Assembly (NCBI RefSeq): GCF_014297445.1
Contig: NZ_JACORU010000001.1
Location: forward strand, 248,001-312,000
Source: Ramlibacter albus
Lineage (GTDB): Bacteria > Pseudomonadota > Gammaproteobacteria > Burkholderiales > Burkholderiaceae_C
Reading direction: 5' to 3'
Length of the DNA: 64,000 nt
The notes under the pieces were generated by a model. It ran no database searches. It saw nothing but the letters and a program-made list of their open reading frames with translations, and was not told where the DNA came from. The first letter of the stretch is position 1. The number at the start of each line of letters is the position of its first letter. Of the stretch, positions 8,466-17,704 are shown in pieces. The position numbers were made by a program, and so were the translations under genes.

Positions 8466-9460
8466 GTCGAAATACCTTGTCCCTGGACGACATTCGCGGT
8501 GCATGGGTGATCATGCCGACACCCGCACGCGAGGGTGCCGACGATCCGCTCGCTCGCGATACGGTCGATCTGGATGAAACGGCCCGCACGGTCGATGCGC
8601 TCATCCAGGCAGGCGTCGATGGCATCATGAGCTTGGGGACACTCGGAGAATGCGCAACGCTGAGCTGGGACGAGAAGCAGGCCTTCGTCGGCGCGGCGGT
8701 GGAAGCAGCACGCGGCCGGGTACCGTTCTTTGCGGGGACGACCACGCTCAGCACGCGCGAGACCATCGAGCATACGCGTGCCGTTCGCAAGCTCGGCGCC
8801 GATGGCACGATGCTCGGGTTGCCGATGTGGTGCCCGCCGACGCTGCGAATGGCGGTGGACTTCTACCGCGACGTTGCGAACGCCTGCCCCGAAACGGCAA
8901 TCTGCGTCTATGCGAACGCGGAAGCGTTTCGCTTCGACTATCCCGCCGCTTTCTGGGCACAGGTTGCCGAAATTCCGCAGGTGATCTGTGCGAAGTATCT
9001 CGGTATCGGAACGCTTCTAAGGGACATCAACGCGAGCAAACGGCGCATTCGGTTCCTGCCTGTCAACAACGACTACTATGGCGCCGCCCGGATGGAGCCA
9101 GACTTCTGCACAGCGTTCTGGAGCGGGGGCGCCGTCTGCGGGCCTGAGCTGGTGACCAGCCTGCGCGACGAGGTTGCAAAGGCACGCGGGACCGGCGACT
9201 GGCAGCGAGCGCGCAAACTGTCTGATGCTGCGGCAGCCGCGTCGGCGCTCTTCATGCCGCCCGGCGGCTTTGCAGAATTCGCGCGCTACAACGTGGGACT
9301 GGAGAAGGCGCGCGCCAATGCGGGGGGATGGATGAATGCAGGACCGGCTCGCCGCCCCTACCACGAGTTGCCTACCGGTCTTCTGGAAGGCGCCCAGAAG
9401 TCCGGGCAGCGCTGGGCTGAACTGGCGCAGCAGGTCCGCGATGGCACTTTCTTCGCGTGA
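8462..9460 (+). CDS. NahE-type hydratase-aldolase (DHDPS family, copy 2)
   Basis: The 332-residue class I aldolase is collinear with the copy at 2701-3690 and with NahE. It has GAWVIMPTPAREGADD near the N-terminus, GTLGECATLSWDEK around residue 60 and ICAKYLGIGTL with the presumed Schiff-base lysine. The C-terminal NVGLEKARANAGGWMNAGPA block is characteristic. It should release pyruvate and an aromatic aldehyde from an aryl-pyruvate intermediate. ATGA overlap couples it to the isomerase. Two divergent NahE copies in one cluster imply two different intermediates. Confidence 0.87.
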   Translation: MSRNTLSLDDIRGAWVIMPTPAREGADDPLARDTVDLDETARTVDALIQAGVDGIMSLGTLGECATLSWDEKQAFVGAAVEAARGRVPFFAGTTTLSTRETIEHTRAVRKLGADGTMLGLPMWCPPTLRMAVDFYRDVANACPETAICVYANAEAFRFDYPAAFWAQVAEIPQVICAKYLGIGTLLRDINASKRRIRFLPVNNDYYGAARMEPDFCTAFWSGGAVCGPELVTSLRDEVAKARGTGDWQRARKLSDAAAAASALFMPPGGFAEFARYNVGLEKARANAGGWMNAGPARRPYHELPTGLLEGAQKSGQRWAELAQQVRDGTFFA

Positions 9461-9511
9461 ACCGGCCCGCCCGGCGCCTAGAATCGGCCCAAGTTCATCA
9501 CGGGGCACGCC

Positions 9512-10297
9512 ATGGATTTCGGACTTCGCGACAAGACCGCATTGGTTTTCGGTGCCGGTAGCGGATTGGGCGCGGCGATAGCACGCGAACTGGCAGCTGA
9601 AGGGGCCAAGGTCGCGCTGGCAGGCCGCAGGATCGATGCCCTGGAACGTACATCCCAATCGATCGCGGCGGCTGGTGGACAAGCCTGCGTCATCGGCTGG
9701 GACCTTTCGGATCTGGACGTCATCGAATCGCGCTTCGCAACGATCGAGCGTTCACTGGGCCGTGTCGACATCCTGGTCAACAACACAGGAGGCCCTCCGC
9801 CCAGTACCGCGGAGGGCCAGAGCGCAGAGGTATGGCGAACCCAGTTCGATGCCATGGTTCTGCCCGTCATCAAAATCACCGACCGTGCCCTGCCGCATAT
9901 GCGCGAGCAGCGCTGGGGGCGGATCTTGACGACCACATCGTCCGGAGTCGTGTCGCCCATTCCGGCGCTAGCCATGTCCAACACCTTGCGCGCGGCACTG
10001 GTCAACTGGTCCAAGACTCTTGCGACCGAGGTCGCGAAGCACGGCATCACTGCCAACATCCTGGTGCCGGGGAAGATTCTCACCGACAGGCTGCGCTTTC
10101 TCGACGAATTCACCGCCGGCAAGAAGGACTTGCCGGTCCAGAGCGTCGTCGATTCGAATGAAGGTGCCATACCCGCCAAACGCTATGGCACCCCCGAGGA
10201 ATATGCGGCCGCTGCTGCGTTTCTTGCAAGCGCCCGCGCCTCGTACATCACGGGAACCATCCTGCGTGTGGACGGCGGCGCCATCGCATCCATTTGA
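9512..10297 (+). CDS. SDR-family oxidoreductase with atypical active site
   Basis: The 261-residue Rossmann-fold protein has the SDR cofactor motif GAGSGLGAAIA at residues 14-24 and VDILVNNTGGPP in place of the usual NNAG. The C-terminal YITGTILRVDGGA is also typical. The catalytic YxxxK region reads AMSNTLRAALVNWSK, so the usual Tyr and Lys positions appear to be Met and Arg. A known divergent SDR group shares this SN-LR-A pattern. Placement after NahE suggests dihydrodiol or aldehyde/alcohol oxidation in the pathway. The altered active site makes the chemistry uncertain. Confidence 0.85.
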   Translation: MDFGLRDKTALVFGAGSGLGAAIARELAAEGAKVALAGRRIDALERTSQSIAAAGGQACVIGWDLSDLDVIESRFATIERSLGRVDILVNNTGGPPPSTAEGQSAEVWRTQFDAMVLPVIKITDRALPHMREQRWGRILTTTSSGVVSPIPALAMSNTLRAALVNWSKTLATEVAKHGITANILVPGKILTDRLRFLDEFTAGKKDLPVQSVVDSNEGAIPAKRYGTPEEYAAAAAFLASARASYITGTILRVDGGAIASI

Positions 10298-10310
10298 TCC
10301 GCGAGAACGA

Positions 10311-11141
10311 GTGCACCCCGTAGCGGCTGATCTCCTGTTTCGCTGGGGCGTCGAGGTTCTGACCCACGACAGCTGGGATTACGAGCGGGCCGCAATCACC
10401 GCGCAATCGATGTTGCGCCTTTGGCAGTTGACCGGAAGCAGTGCGGGCGTCGAGCGGGTGCTCTGCGAGATGGAGTCAGACCCGCAGGCAGATCCGCAGC
10501 ACCTCGAAAGCTACGTGCGTACGGACCATCGGGTCAATGCAGCCACCTTCGAGATAGGCCTGGATGCTGGCGAAATGCTGGCAGTCCACGACGCCGCGGA
10601 ATTCGCAAGGCACGCGGCGGTGTGGAGCGGGTGGAGCTTTCTGGAGATTCGCGGCCCGATGAGCGCCGCGCACTCCGTGCTGCTGCTGGACAGCGCCGCG
10701 AGGGACCGTCTTCCTGCTTGGGCGGTGACCGCATCCAGTCCACGAGTTCAGGAATTGGCGCTCACTGGGTGGATCGAGCAGCAGCACGGCGTAGTGCAAC
10801 TCCTGGACCTTCCGGCGTGGCATGGTTTCGGCGAGAGCCAGGCATTCCTAGAGGGCGAGTTCCCCAGCCTTGGAAAGCTCTTGCGCTGCCCCGCTCTGAT
10901 TCCTGTCAGTGCGTTTGCAGTGAAGCCTCCTTGCGCCCACGTCATCTTCGCCGGCAATGTGGACATCGCTTCGCAATTGCGGGCCGAATTCGATGAGCTT
11001 GCAAGGCAGGCTGGGGCCTCGACGCGGATGACAATGGCAGCGCAGCCGGTCGGCGAGCTGGAGTTGCTCGCCACGCCGACGCTGATGGCGCGAATAAGCG
11101 CCTGCGCACAGTCGCGGCGAACATTCAACCCGTTTCGGTAG
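10311..11141 (+). CDS. Hypothetical protein in catabolic operon
   Basis: I do not recognise this 276-residue protein. It begins at a GTG 13 bases after the SDR stop (VHPVAADLLFRWGVEVLTHD). The open frame runs further back but into the SDR gene. No signal peptide, membrane helix or known cofactor motif is evident. It is mildly acidic, with several WSGW/WIEQQHG-type aromatic patches. Tight spacing in the rightward operon argues that it is expressed with the pathway genes. Confidence 0.6.
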   Translation: MHPVAADLLFRWGVEVLTHDSWDYERAAITAQSMLRLWQLTGSSAGVERVLCEMESDPQADPQHLESYVRTDHRVNAATFEIGLDAGEMLAVHDAAEFARHAAVWSGWSFLEIRGPMSAAHSVLLLDSAARDRLPAWAVTASSPRVQELALTGWIEQQHGVVQLLDLPAWHGFGESQAFLEGEFPSLGKLLRCPALIPVSAFAVKPPCAHVIFAGNVDIASQLRAEFDELARQAGASTRMTMAAQPVGELELLATPTLMARISACAQSRRTFNPFR

Positions 11142-11292
11142 CAATCGACGCTTCGATGCAGGGCAGTTTAGGCAGGTCTGGCAACAGGTGGCAGGAACAT
11201 CGTGACAGCTTCCATGTAGCCCTTGAGTCCCGTCCGGCCATATTGTCGGCGGCACTCGGCGCGTTGATTAACCATTCAATGGAATTTGTTCG

Positions 11293-11832
11293 ATGACCGC
11301 ACAAACGCTTCGACCTTCGGCACGTGTTCGACATTCACCCACTTTTCGGAAATACAATTTGGCGGTGTCTTCGCCAGCCAGTAACGCACCCCACGACTCT
11401 ACGGAAAATTCGTTCGAACTAGCACATGTCGGCTTCGATCCCATGGATCGCACGCACGATGAATTCGCCACGCTGCTGTCAGACCTCCTCAGTCGTGGCA
11501 CGAATCTGGACTTAGCTGCCCTTGAGACGCTCAAGTCGCACTTGGTAAGCCACTTCAGGGATGAAGACGAATGGATGGTGGAGACTGACTTTCCGCCGCG
11601 GGCGTGCCATATGGATGAACATGCGGCGGTGCTCCGCTCTGCCGAGGACGTTCTGAGCATGTCGCGAATGGGAAACTTCGATGCTGCACCGGCATTCGTT
11701 GCCGAGCTCGCGCGATGGTTTCCAGGCCATCTCGACTTCCTGGACTCTGCGTTGGCGGCGTGGATGTGCAAGCGTGCCTATGGCGGCAAGCCAGTCGTTT
11801 TCCATCGGAGCCGAATCCGCTCGGTGGAGTGA
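11293..11832 (+). CDS. Hemerythrin-domain protein
   Basis: The 179-residue protein contains a bacteriohemerythrin four-helix bundle from about residue 45. The O2-binding di-iron ligands can be picked out as MDRTHDEF, LVSHFRDEDEW, CHMDEH and HLDFLD. The N-terminal 40 residues lack homology, and the true start may lie further in. It sits between pathway genes and the VanB-type reductase on the same strand. A role in oxygen supply to, or oxygen sensing for, the dioxygenases is a reasonable guess. No experiment is implied by the sequence. Confidence 0.72.
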   Translation: MTAQTLRPSARVRHSPTFRKYNLAVSSPASNAPHDSTENSFELAHVGFDPMDRTHDEFATLLSDLLSRGTNLDLAALETLKSHLVSHFRDEDEWMVETDFPPRACHMDEHAAVLRSAEDVLSMSRMGNFDAAPAFVAELARWFPGHLDFLDSALAAWMCKRAYGGKPVVFHRSRIRSVE

Positions 11833-11850
11833 GAGCAGGAGGAAACAGGG

Positions 11851-12810
11851 TTGGACACACGCTGGGCGATCGTCGCGTCACGCACCGAGGAAACGGACAC
11901 CATCTGCACGGTGGACCTGGTCGCGGCCCAAGGTGATCCCCTGCCTGCGTTTTCTGCGGGTGCCCACATCGATGTGCACTTGCCCAATGGTCTTACCCGT
12001 CAGTACTCCTTGTGCAATCCGCAAGACAGTGCGGGCCACTACACCGTCGGGGTTCTTCGGGACCCCAACAGCCGCGGCGGCTCCGTCGCGATGCATGGGC
12101 TCAAGGTTGGGGACAAAGTCGAGATCAGCGTTCCGCGAAATCATTTTCACTTGGTGCCGGAGGCGAAAAGCTCGGTGCTGCTCGCGGGTGGCATCGGGAT
12201 CACTCCGTTGCTCTGCATGGCGGAGCGCCTTTCTCTACTCGCGGCGGACTTCGACCTGCACTACTGCACCCGCAGCGAAAGTCAGACGGCCTTTCGCGGC
12301 CGGATTGCCGCATCCGCGTTCTCGGATCGTGTGCACTACCATTTCGACGACCAAGACGTCACCCAGCGCATTCGCTTGGAAGAGGTCCTTTCAGCGCCGA
12401 TGGATGGCAAGCACCTGTATGTCTGCGGACCGAAAGGGTTCATGGATGCAGTCCTTGCGCAGGCACGTGGCATGGGATGGAGCGAAGATTCACTGCATTT
12501 CGAGTTCTTCGCCGGCGCGCCGCTCGGCGGCGATTCGGCATGTCCACCGTTCGAGGTCGTGGTGGCAAGTTCCGGCGCCGTGATCGAAGTACCTGGAGAC
12601 CAGTCGATCGTCCAGGCACTCGGCGCTGCAGGCATTTACGTGCCGACCTCCTGTGAACAAGGTGTGTGCGGTACCTGCCTCACGCGAGTTCTTCGGGGGG
12701 AACCGGATCATCGGGACCTGTATCTAACCGAAGAGGAAAAAGCCCGCAACGACGTGATCCTGCCGTGCTGCTCGAGGTCCAAGGGGCGCGTGCTGGTGTT
12801 GGACGTTTGA
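11851..12810 (+). CDS. Phthalate dioxygenase reductase/VanB-type ferredoxin reductase
   Basis: The 319-residue electron-transfer protein has the class IA order: flavin domain (RQYSLCNPQ, residues 50-58), NAD domain (LAGGIGITPLLCMAERL, LYVCGPKGFMD) and C-terminal plant-type [2Fe-2S] domain (CEQGVCGTC and a later CC). It passes electrons from NAD(P)H to a Rieske oxygenase. It uses a TTG start at 11851 with an AGGAGG ribosome-binding site, and no better ATG is available. It is the last gene of the rightward operon and the natural partner of the dioxygenase at 6072-7846, although benzoate-type dioxygenases usually pair with a differently ordered BenC reductase. Confidence 0.88.
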   Translation: MDTRWAIVASRTEETDTICTVDLVAAQGDPLPAFSAGAHIDVHLPNGLTRQYSLCNPQDSAGHYTVGVLRDPNSRGGSVAMHGLKVGDKVEISVPRNHFHLVPEAKSSVLLAGGIGITPLLCMAERLSLLAADFDLHYCTRSESQTAFRGRIAASAFSDRVHYHFDDQDVTQRIRLEEVLSAPMDGKHLYVCGPKGFMDAVLAQARGMGWSEDSLHFEFFAGAPLGGDSACPPFEVVVASSGAVIEVPGDQSIVQALGAAGIYVPTSCEQGVCGTCLTRVLRGEPDHRDLYLTEEEKARNDVILPCCSRSKGRVLVLDV

Positions 12811-12945
12811 GCGACGCCGATCCGCCGATCGGCGGACTGCTGGCAACGAAAGTCTTCACACACCTGAAAGAAGGGGCTCCGTCTGTCTGGACAGTTTCCC
12901 TGATCTTTAAGTGAACTACGTGCGGGTTGCAGGTGCGATCCGAAA

Positions 12946-12977
12946 GGCGGGGTTGATGCAAGCGCATCCCGCCGTTT
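12946..12977. terminator. Bidirectional rho-independent terminator
   Basis: GGCGGG and CCCGCC form a stem around a 16-base loop. AAA precedes it and GTTTAA follows, so it can end transcription from both the rightward reductase operon and the leftward tph operon that converge here. A separate perfect palindrome, TCCGCCGATCGGCGGA, lies at 12821-12836 just after the reductase gene. Confidence 0.55.
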
Positions 12978-13974
12978 AAGCCGCAGGTCCCGGTACGAAC
13001 ACATCGCTAAAGAAATGATGCGGATCGAGCCCGCGCTCCTGGACGCACACCTTTTTCACCACCGCCACCATTCCAGGCGATCCGCAGCAGTAAACCTCGT
13101 GCCCCGCGAGCGACGCGCAAGTCGCGCGCACCGCTTCATCGACGCGGCCCGCGAAGCCGCCCAGCGCCGCTGCATCGTCCGCGTCCTCGATCGCGCTCAC
13201 GAACGTGAAGCCCGGTAGCGACTTCTTCCACTTCTCCACGGCCGACATCAGGTAAAGGCCATTGCGGTCGCGCCCGCCCCAAATCAAGGTAACCGGACGC
13301 TTGATGCCTTTCTTCGCCATGTCGTCCAGCACCGATTTCACTGGCGCGAAGCCAGTGCCGCCGACCACGCACAGCATCTGCGCGGTCGCTTCCTCCCGCA
13401 GCTCGAAGCTGCCGAACGGCAACTCCACCTGCAACGTGTCACCGCTCTTTAGGTGCGGCACGATCTGCGTGAACTTCCCGCCCGGCACGTGGCGGATGTG
13501 GAGCTGCAGCATGTCGCTCTCATGCGGGGGGTTCGCCATCGAGTACGAACGCCGGCTGCCGTCTGCCAAAGCGACTTGCAGGTACTGGCCGGCTTTGAAC
13601 TTCGCGCGCTGACCCGCAGGCAGCCGCAGCATGAGCACGTTCACGTCCGGCGCGGCCTGCGTGTTCTTGAACACTTTCACCGTGAAGGTCTTGCGTGCGC
13701 GCGGGTCGACGCGATGCCAGGCCTCGGGCACGATCTCGAGGTCGCCCAAAGGCAGGCACTGGCAATAGAGGTGCTTGCCGGCCGGTGTGACTTCGCCGGC
13801 CGGCGGGCATCGCACCTCGCCGGACGAAACGGCGCCCGCACAGTTGCCGCAAACGCCCTTGCGGCACGAGTAAGGCATCTCGATGCCCGCCTTCAGCGCC
13901 GCGTCCAGGATGTTCTGGTCCGCCTCGCAGGGGAAACGGACTTCGGTGCCGCGGATATGAACGTTGAAAGTCAT
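12976..13974 (-). CDS. tphA1: Terephthalate 1,2-dioxygenase reductase component TphA1
   Basis: The 332-residue reductase has an N-terminal [2Fe-2S] ferredoxin domain (CRKGVCGNC, residues 37-45, plus a later CQC), a flavin domain ([12 protein letters not shown]) and a C-terminal NAD domain ([24 protein letters not shown]). It matches Comamonas TphA1 in length and domain order and feeds electrons to TphA2A3. The ATG at 13974 is chosen because the upstream in-frame extension lacks homology. It is the last gene of the leftward operon, about 80 bases after tphB, as in the known tphC-A2-A3-B-A1 order. Confidence 0.93.
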   Translation of the reverse strand: MTFNVHIRGTEVRFPCEADQNILDAALKAGIEMPYSCRKGVCGNCAGAVSSGEVRCPPAGEVTPAGKHLYCQCLPLGDLEIVPEAWHRVDPRARKTFTVKVFKNTQAAPDVNVLMLRLPAGQRAKFKAGQYLQVALADGSRRSYSMANPPHESDMLQLHIRHVPGGKFTQIVPHLKSGDTLQVELPFGSFELREEATAQMLCVVGGTGFAPVKSVLDDMAKKGIKRPVTLIWGGRDRNGLYLMSAVEKWKKSLPGFTFVSAIEDADDAAALGGFAGRVDEAVRATCASLAGHEVYCCGSPGMVAVVKKVCVQERGLDPHHFFSDVFVPGPAA

Positions 13975-14053
13975 TCTTGAAACCTTGGGTTCCCGCGCCG
14001 CTGGGATGACACAATTCGTAGGGAGGTTGGAAGCGCGCGCGCGCATCCAACCG

Positions 14054-14995
14054 TTAGCCGAGCCCCGCGACCAGCCGGAGGCTGCGCAAGAGCGCGTCCG
14101 GCTTCGCGATGCCTTGCCCCGCAATGTCCATCGCGCTGCCATGGCCCGTGCTCGCGAGCATTACCTCGGCGCCGATCGAAATCGCGCTGGCGGCCTGCGG
14201 CGCGAGTAGCTTGACGGGAATGTGGCCTTGATCGTGCAGCATGGCCACGTACAAATCGTGCTTTCGATCCGCCAGCAACACGTCGGCGCCTTGCGGGCCG
14301 GTCACGACGATCCCCGCGTCACGCAGGCGCTTCGCTGCAGGCACGACACGGTCCTCGTCTTCAGGGCCGAACAGGGTGCCTTCCGAGGCATGCGGGTTGA
14401 TCCCGAACAGCGCGACCTTCGGCTCACGCACTCCCATTGTGGCGCATGCGCGGACTCCGGCTCTGGTCGCTGCCACCACCAGCTCGGGCGTGATTCGCGC
14501 CAGCGCGGTCGCGACGCTCTCGTGCAGCGTCACGTGCACGATGCGCAGGCCGCCGCCTACTAGCAACAGGAACACGCTGTCCTCCGGCTGCTTGCACACG
14601 CGGGCCAACAGCGACGGATAGCCGCTGAAGCGAATGCCGGCCTGGGCAATGGCGCTCTCGTGATGCGGGCCCGCCACCACGGCATCGAAATCGCCCGTGC
14701 GGCACGCCTGGATCGCGGCGGTCGCCGATGCCACGGCGCTGGCGCCTGCGGAAGCACTGACCGCGCCGGGCCTGAATGCAGCCTGAGTCATGTCACCCGC
14801 AGGGCGAAGCTCGGTGGCGCGCAGCACCTGCTGGAACCCTAGCTTGCCCGCCGTTTCGGCCATCACGTCCGGAGGGCCGAATACGGTAACGCGTACGCGA
14901 TCTTCGCCCTTCAAGGCCTGAAGCGCCCTCAGGACGATCTCCGGCCCGATGCCGTTCGGATCGCCGACCGAAAGGGCGATGCGGCGCGTGGTCAC
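14054..14995 (-). CDS. tphB: 1,2-dihydroxy-3,5-cyclohexadiene-1,4-dicarboxylate dehydrogenase TphB
   Basis: This 313-residue PdxA-family enzyme should oxidise and decarboxylate the cis-diol of terephthalate to protocatechuate. Family motifs are [10 protein letters not shown] near the N-terminus, [21 protein letters not shown] and HDQGHIPVK, containing the metal-binding histidines. The GTG at 14995 overlaps the tphA3 stop (GTGA), the expected coupled start. An upstream ATG at 15037 would add 14 residues inside tphA3. Position between tphA3 and tphA1 makes the TphB assignment much stronger than for the paralogue at 626-1597. Confidence 0.92.
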   Translation of the reverse strand: MTTRRIALSVGDPNGIGPEIVLRALQALKGEDRVRVTVFGPPDVMAETAGKLGFQQVLRATELRPAGDMTQAAFRPGAVSASAGASAVASATAAIQACRTGDFDAVVAGPHHESAIAQAGIRFSGYPSLLARVCKQPEDSVFLLLVGGGLRIVHVTLHESVATALARITPELVVAATRAGVRACATMGVREPKVALFGINPHASEGTLFGPEDEDRVVPAAKRLRDAGIVVTGPQGADVLLADRKHDLYVAMLHDQGHIPVKLLAPQAASAISIGAEVMLASTGHGSAMDIAGQGIAKPDALLRSLRLVAGLG

Positions 14996-15462
14996 AGCGG
15001 CAGCGCCAGCAGCGTATCGGTCACCGTGCTGTCGCACACCGCGATGCGCTCGGCCAGCAGCAGCTTGCCGTCGAGTTTCTGGAACAGGTCGCGGTATTCA
15101 CCGGTGGCGAACACGCTTGTCTCGCCGGTGTGCATGATGCGCGCGACGATGAAAGGTGTGCGTGCCACCGCGGAGGAATCGTCCGCGGATTCCAGGAGCG
15201 GCACCCCGAGCAGGTGCCGGTAGCGCTGCCTTTCGTAGATGTTCGCTTCCCGCAATGCCGCGATCCGGTCCTGCAGCATGGCGCGCGAATCGGCATAGAC
15301 GATTCCCGCGGGCAGGCCTTCGCGCTCATTCTCCACGTTGGTGATGCGGTACTTGCAGCGCTCCGTGAAGAACGACGGCCACTCCTCCAGCGAATCGCTG
15401 TCGATTGCCTGCGCGTACGCGGCGTTGAACGCGCACAGCGTCATCAGGTCGATCATCATCAT
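14992..15462 (-). CDS. tphA3: Terephthalate 1,2-dioxygenase small subunit TphA3
   Basis: The 156-residue oxygenase beta subunit closely follows my recollection of Comamonas TphA3: [21 protein letters not shown] at the N-terminus, [14 protein letters not shown] in the middle, and [16 protein letters not shown] at the end. It forms the oxygenase with TphA2. Its start overlaps the tphA2 stop by four bases and its stop overlaps tphB, so the three are translationally coupled. Confidence 0.94.
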   Translation of the reverse strand: MMMIDLMTLCAFNAAYAQAIDSDSLEEWPSFFTERCKYRITNVENEREGLPAGIVYADSRAMLQDRIAALREANIYERQRYRHLLGVPLLESADDSSAVARTPFIVARIMHTGETSVFATGEYRDLFQKLDGKLLLAERIAVCDSTVTDTLLALPL

Positions 15463-16688
15463 CCTTCCATGTGCGCGCGATACGCCTTCCAGAAGCCACG
15501 TACGGACGTTTCGGTGGCACGGCCTTCGCTGGAGCCGGTCTCGTCGCCGCCCATTTCGACGACCGCATCCAGCTCGTGCGCGCCGGCGATGCCGCGCTGT
15601 ACGAAGCCGCCCACTGCGCCGTCTTCCATCGAGATGAAGCCTGCCGGCCCCACCAGATTCAGCTGCTTCAAGCGAACGGTCCGCTGTTCGGGCGTGTCGT
15701 CGGTGTAGCCGATGTAAGTCCAGTTGAGCTCCGAGCGATCCGTGCCTTTTGGCAGAACCTGCCGCACAGCCAGGCAGTTCTGGATCTGCTGCAGCACGAA
15801 GCCCGGGAACACCGACAGGATCTGCAGCGTCACGCCATCATCGAACTCGTGGAATCCCGCGAGCACGCTCGGGTCCTTCAGCCGGTAATTGTCGGTGTCG
15901 GAGCGCAGTCCCTGTTCTTTGTATGAAGCGTCGGCCGCCGCAGGGTCGATCTTCGAGAAGCTCACGTGGTGGCCGCCGGACTCGTCAACGATCACCCCGC
16001 CCTTCTGCGAGAGGCGGTTGAGCTCGAAGGTGGTGAAGAACAGGTGCAGCAGGCTCGCGTGGTAGCTGTCCTTCACGTTCTCGACGTAAAGCTTCCAGTT
16101 GTTCGGCAGCGCCTGCGTGAAACGGCCGATCACCTCCACCGGCTTGCGCAACACGCGCTCGATGCGCGAACAGATCTCCGGACCCAGGTAGTCCTCGATC
16201 GGCGGCACGTCGTCGCTGAAGCTGCCGAACACCAGGCCGCAGTACACGGCGACGTGCAGTTTCCGCGGGCCGTGGTCTTCCTTGCAGAACGAAGGCGGCA
16301 TGCCGCCCTGGCCCTTAACGCCCTTTTCGAACGCAACGCCGGTCAGCTCACCCTGGCGGTTGTAGCTCCAGGCGTGATACACGCACTGGAAGCTCTCGGC
16401 GCGGCCGGACTTTTCAAGCGCGATGAGCGCGCCACGGTGCGCGCAGCGGTTCTCGAAGCCGTAGATCTCGCGGTCGCCGTCCTTCACCACCACCACCGGC
16501 GTTTCGCCGACGAAGGTGGTGCGATAGCTGCCCGCTTCGGGAAGCTCGGCCTCGAGGCATAGGTAGTTCCAGGTCGCGCCGCGGTAGATGCGCTGCTGCT
16601 CGCGCTGCGCGACGTCGCGGTCGCCATACAGCTGAAACGGGACGCGCGTGAAACCCGGGCCCTTCCAATGGATAGTCTGTTCCTGCAT
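15459..16688 (-). CDS. tphA2: Terephthalate 1,2-dioxygenase large subunit TphA2
   Basis: The 409-residue catalytic subunit adds O2 across C1-C2 of terephthalate. The Rieske ligands are C82, H84, C102 and H105 (CAHRG and CVYHAW). The mononuclear iron histidines are H210 and H215 in [11 protein letters not shown]. Stretches such as [25 protein letters not shown] and [14 protein letters not shown] agree with remembered Comamonas TphA2 over the whole length, which is why the substrate call is more specific than for the dioxygenase at 6072. It starts one base after the tphC stop. Confidence 0.95.
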   Translation of the reverse strand: MQEQTIHWKGPGFTRVPFQLYGDRDVAQREQQRIYRGATWNYLCLEAELPEAGSYRTTFVGETPVVVVKDGDREIYGFENRCAHRGALIALEKSGRAESFQCVYHAWSYNRQGELTGVAFEKGVKGQGGMPPSFCKEDHGPRKLHVAVYCGLVFGSFSDDVPPIEDYLGPEICSRIERVLRKPVEVIGRFTQALPNNWKLYVENVKDSYHASLLHLFFTTFELNRLSQKGGVIVDESGGHHVSFSKIDPAAADASYKEQGLRSDTDNYRLKDPSVLAGFHEFDDGVTLQILSVFPGFVLQQIQNCLAVRQVLPKGTDRSELNWTYIGYTDDTPEQRTVRLKQLNLVGPAGFISMEDGAVGGFVQRGIAGAHELDAVVEMGGDETGSSEGRATETSVRGFWKAYRAHMEG

Positions 16689-16689
16689 G

Positions 16690-17661
16690 TCACTCCACCG
16701 TCACGTTGGCTGCCTTGACGACCTTGCCCCAGCGCTCAGACTCGGCGCGGATGAACTGCGCCGTCTTCTCCGGCGACCAGCCGCCAGGCACCGCGCCCTG
16801 CTCGAAGAACTTCTGCTTCACGTCCGGCGCGGCTAGTGCCGTGCTGAACTGCTTGTGAGCGTAGGCAATGGCATCCTTCGGCGTATTCGGCGGCGCGACC
16901 ATCGTGAAGAAGGTGACCGCCTCCATGTCGACGCCCGCCTGCTTGAGCGTAGGCACCTGCGGCAGGAGGGGCGAGCGCTCGTCGTCGGCCACTGCCAGAA
17001 TCCTGATCTTGCCCGCCGTGTGGTGCTGCGCGGAGGAGCTGATGTTGTCGAAGAAAACGTCCACGTTGCCCGCTAGCAGGTCCACCAGCGCGGGCGCGGT
17101 GCCCTTGTACGGCACGTGCACCATCTTCACGCCGGTCTGTTGCATGAACATGCTGGCTGTGAGGTGCGACGTGGAGCCATTGCCTTGCGATGCGTAGCTG
17201 ACCTTGTCCGGGTTGGCTCTTGCGTAGGCCACGAGTTCCGCAACGGTCCTTGCCGGCAGCTTATTGCTGACGGCAAGCACGTTCGGGACCGTGGCGATCA
17301 CGGTCACAGGCACCCACTTCGTCGGATCGAAGTTGAGCGACTTGTACAGGTAATGGTTGATCGCGATCGGGCCCGGCGGCGATACGAGGAAGGTCGTGCC
17401 GTCCGAATCGCCGCGCGCGACCAGTTCCGCGCCGATGTTTCCGCCGGCGCCCGCCTTGTTTTCCACCACGATGCCCGCCGGGTAGGCGGCACGCACTTTC
17501 TCTGTGAGGATGCGCGGGAGGACGTCCGCAGTCCCTCCGGCCGGGAAGGGCACGATCAACTTGACCGGCTTGGCGGGTTGTGCGCTCGCCAGGCCGCTGG
17601 CCGCCGCCGCGACGGTCGCGGCCAGGCACAGCGCAGCGCGGCGCGAAAGGGTGGGGTTCAT
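16690..17661 (-). CDS. tphC: Terephthalate-binding periplasmic protein TphC (TTT family)
   Basis: The 323-residue protein has a signal peptide with a twin-arginine-like start ([18 protein letters not shown]). Its TctC-family signature includes [31 protein letters not shown] and [16 protein letters not shown]. In Comamonas, TphC binds terephthalate and works with TTT membrane proteins encoded elsewhere. Its place directly before tphA2 reproduces that operon. The ATG at 17661 is the only start giving the signal peptide. It lies only 43 bases after livF on the same strand, so it may be co-transcribed with the ABC transporter genes. Confidence 0.92.
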   Translation of the reverse strand: MNPTLSRRAALCLAATVAAAASGLASAQPAKPVKLIVPFPAGGTADVLPRILTEKVRAAYPAGIVVENKAGAGGNIGAELVARGDSDGTTFLVSPPGPIAINHYLYKSLNFDPTKWVPVTVIATVPNVLAVSNKLPARTVAELVAYARANPDKVSYASQGNGSTSHLTASMFMQQTGVKMVHVPYKGTAPALVDLLAGNVDVFFDNISSSAQHHTAGKIRILAVADDERSPLLPQVPTLKQAGVDMEAVTFFTMVAPPNTPKDAIAYAHKQFSTALAAPDVKQKFFEQGAVPGGWSPEKTAQFIRAESERWGKVVKAANVTVE

Positions 17662-17704
17662 ATGATTGGCTCCATGCAGTTTCACGAGACGAGCTCGTTC
17701 GGGT

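Noticed and set aside
12821..12836. Palindrome TCCGCCGATCGGCGGA as a terminator
   Set aside because: No U-tract follows, and a better bidirectional terminator lies at 12946-12977.
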